Positions 39,760-40,340 of a stretch of 40,340 nt of DNA are shown here, in pieces (position 1 is the first letter of the stretch; each line of letters begins with the position of its first letter). Both the position numbers and the translations under genes were made by a program. The notes beneath the pieces are model-generated. The model had not been told where the DNA came from. It did not search any database and worked only from the letters and a program-made list of their open reading frames with translations. Source of the DNA: MWCR01 sp041665165 (lineage in GTDB: Bacteria > Patescibacteriota > Patescibacteriia > 2-12-FULL-60-25); the NCBI GenBank assembly GCA_041665165.1, contig JBAYJJ010000007.1, positions 1-40,340 of the forward strand, in the 5' to 3' direction.

Positions 39760-40340
39760 TCATCTATAACGTCTTGGCTGTCCGCGGCGCTTTTGCCATT
39801 TGTTTCCCGGAGCTTCAGTGAAGTGGGAAGGACTGGATTGGCTTCCGTGCTGGGTGCGTCCGCGGTCTGTCCTGGGGCGCGATTGGTATTTCGGGAATTT
39901 TTGTTCAACGATCTTCATGGCCCTGTGCGGCGGCAATTCTGGAAGCTTAGAAATTGGCAGAATCTTGTGCATGAGCCTTTCGATGTCCTTCAAGTCCCGG
40001 CGCTGATCCGGCGTGGCAAAAGAAATAGCCAGCCCGCTCAAGCCTGCGCGGCCTGTGCGGCCGATGCGGTGCACATAATCCTCAGGATTATCCGGCAAAT
40101 CGAAGTTGACCACCAGCTCGATGTCTTTGACATCTATGCCGCGGGCCGCAATATCTGTGGCAATCAAAACGCGGTATTTGCCTGACTTAAAGCCATCCAA
40201 AGCTTCGCGGCGCTGGCTAAGCGAACGGTTGGAATGGATCTCTGAAGCTGCAACTCCCATGTTGCGTACGGCCTTGGCGATCTTGCTGGCACCATGTTTA
40301 GTCCTGGAAAAAACAAGAACCGTTCCGCGATGTTCAACTA
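39760..40340 (-). CDS. DEAD-box RNA helicase (RhlE-like), C-terminal part
   Basis: Unwinds RNA in ribosome assembly or decay. Only the C-terminal 193 residues are in the window; the frame is open to the edge. Visible helicase C-domain motifs: GTVLVFSRTKHGASKIA (motif IV region), VLIATDIAARGIDV (motif V) and YVHRIGRTGRAG (motif VI). The tail of about 55 residues is Arg/Gln/Ser-rich (RPRTDRGRTQHGSQ, KWQKRRGQPRRYR), typical of RNA-binding ends in RhlE-type enzymes. Confidence 0.95.
   Translation of the reverse strand, partial: VEHRGTVLVFSRTKHGASKIAKAVRNMGVAASEIHSNRSLSQRREALDGFKSGKYRVLIATDIAARGIDVKDIELVVNFDLPDNPEDYVHRIGRTGRAGLSGLAISFATPDQRRDLKDIERLMHKILPISKLPELPPHRAMKIVEQKFPKYQSRPRTDRGRTQHGSQSSPSHFTEAPGNKWQKRRGQPRRYR

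Noticed and set aside
1..40340. Alternative genetic code (UGA as Gly, known in some Patescibacteria)
   Set aside because: UGA ends many genes cleanly here (nrdJ neighbours, queH, several ATGA overlaps), and no gene needs read-through.

Overview
The window looks like one contig from a Patescibacteria (Candidate Phyla Radiation) genome, probably of the Parcubacteria type. That is inference from gene content and style, not from a marker tree. Genes are compact, many overlap by ATGA, UGA is used as a normal stop, most genes lack a Shine-Dalgarno (SD) sequence, and several promoters sit only a few bases before the start codon. Coding density is high; the one gene-free stretch over 300 bases is 9418-10003. 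I found no tRNA, rRNA, CRISPR array or transposase.

Layout. (1) 1-6100, plus strand: a 5'-truncated adenosylcobalamin-dependent ribonucleotide reductase, an unrecognised 598-aa protein, a cob(I)alamin adenosyltransferase that can make the reductase's cofactor, and a membrane protein. (2) 6087-9420: an acidic small protein, then rmuC and a YdcF/SanA-like gene, then small hypothetical genes on minus. (3) 10004-18224, minus strand: the cell-wall and shape run mreB-mreC-mreD-PBP2-greA-serS-alr-ftsQ. (4) 18332-27203, minus strand: a membrane protein, a DUF721/DciA-like protein, a UvrD-type helicase fused to a PD-(D/E)XK nuclease, an endonuclease III/MagIII-like glycosylase, tgt and a 523-aa membrane protein. 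(5) 27331-31011: small proteins, a secreted GH5 glycoside hydrolase overlapping queH, and a YkuD L,D-transpeptidase bracketed by two copies of one palindromic element. (6) 32871-39007, plus strand: an ECF sigma factor followed by a membrane protein, two DUF5666-like proteins and a MacA/MacB-type export system. (7) 39760 to the end, minus strand: the C-terminal part of a DEAD-box RNA helicase.

Two signals run through the window. The first is at least eight kinds of palindromic or word-iterated repeat. Most lie between genes, but several lie in frame inside genes: the nrdJ linker, the helicase-nuclease linker, three places in the glycosylase, and tgt, where the repeat occupies the position of the family's CxCxxC zinc motif and leaves no cysteine there. 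This resembles the known in-frame insertions of Rickettsia palindromic elements, here affecting neighbouring DNA and tRNA maintenance genes. The second is a set of five unrelated, unrecognised minus-strand genes (8225, 22440, 31094, 32314, 39208). Each stands alone, has a strong SD that the core genes lack, and in most cases has its own promoter and terminator. They look like a separately acquired or separately regulated class.

The intergenic space also holds notable structure: a three-hairpin multibranch element at 24320-24476, a 72-74-base repeating hairpin unit at 9715-9950, and a hairpin with a U-run in the greA leader.
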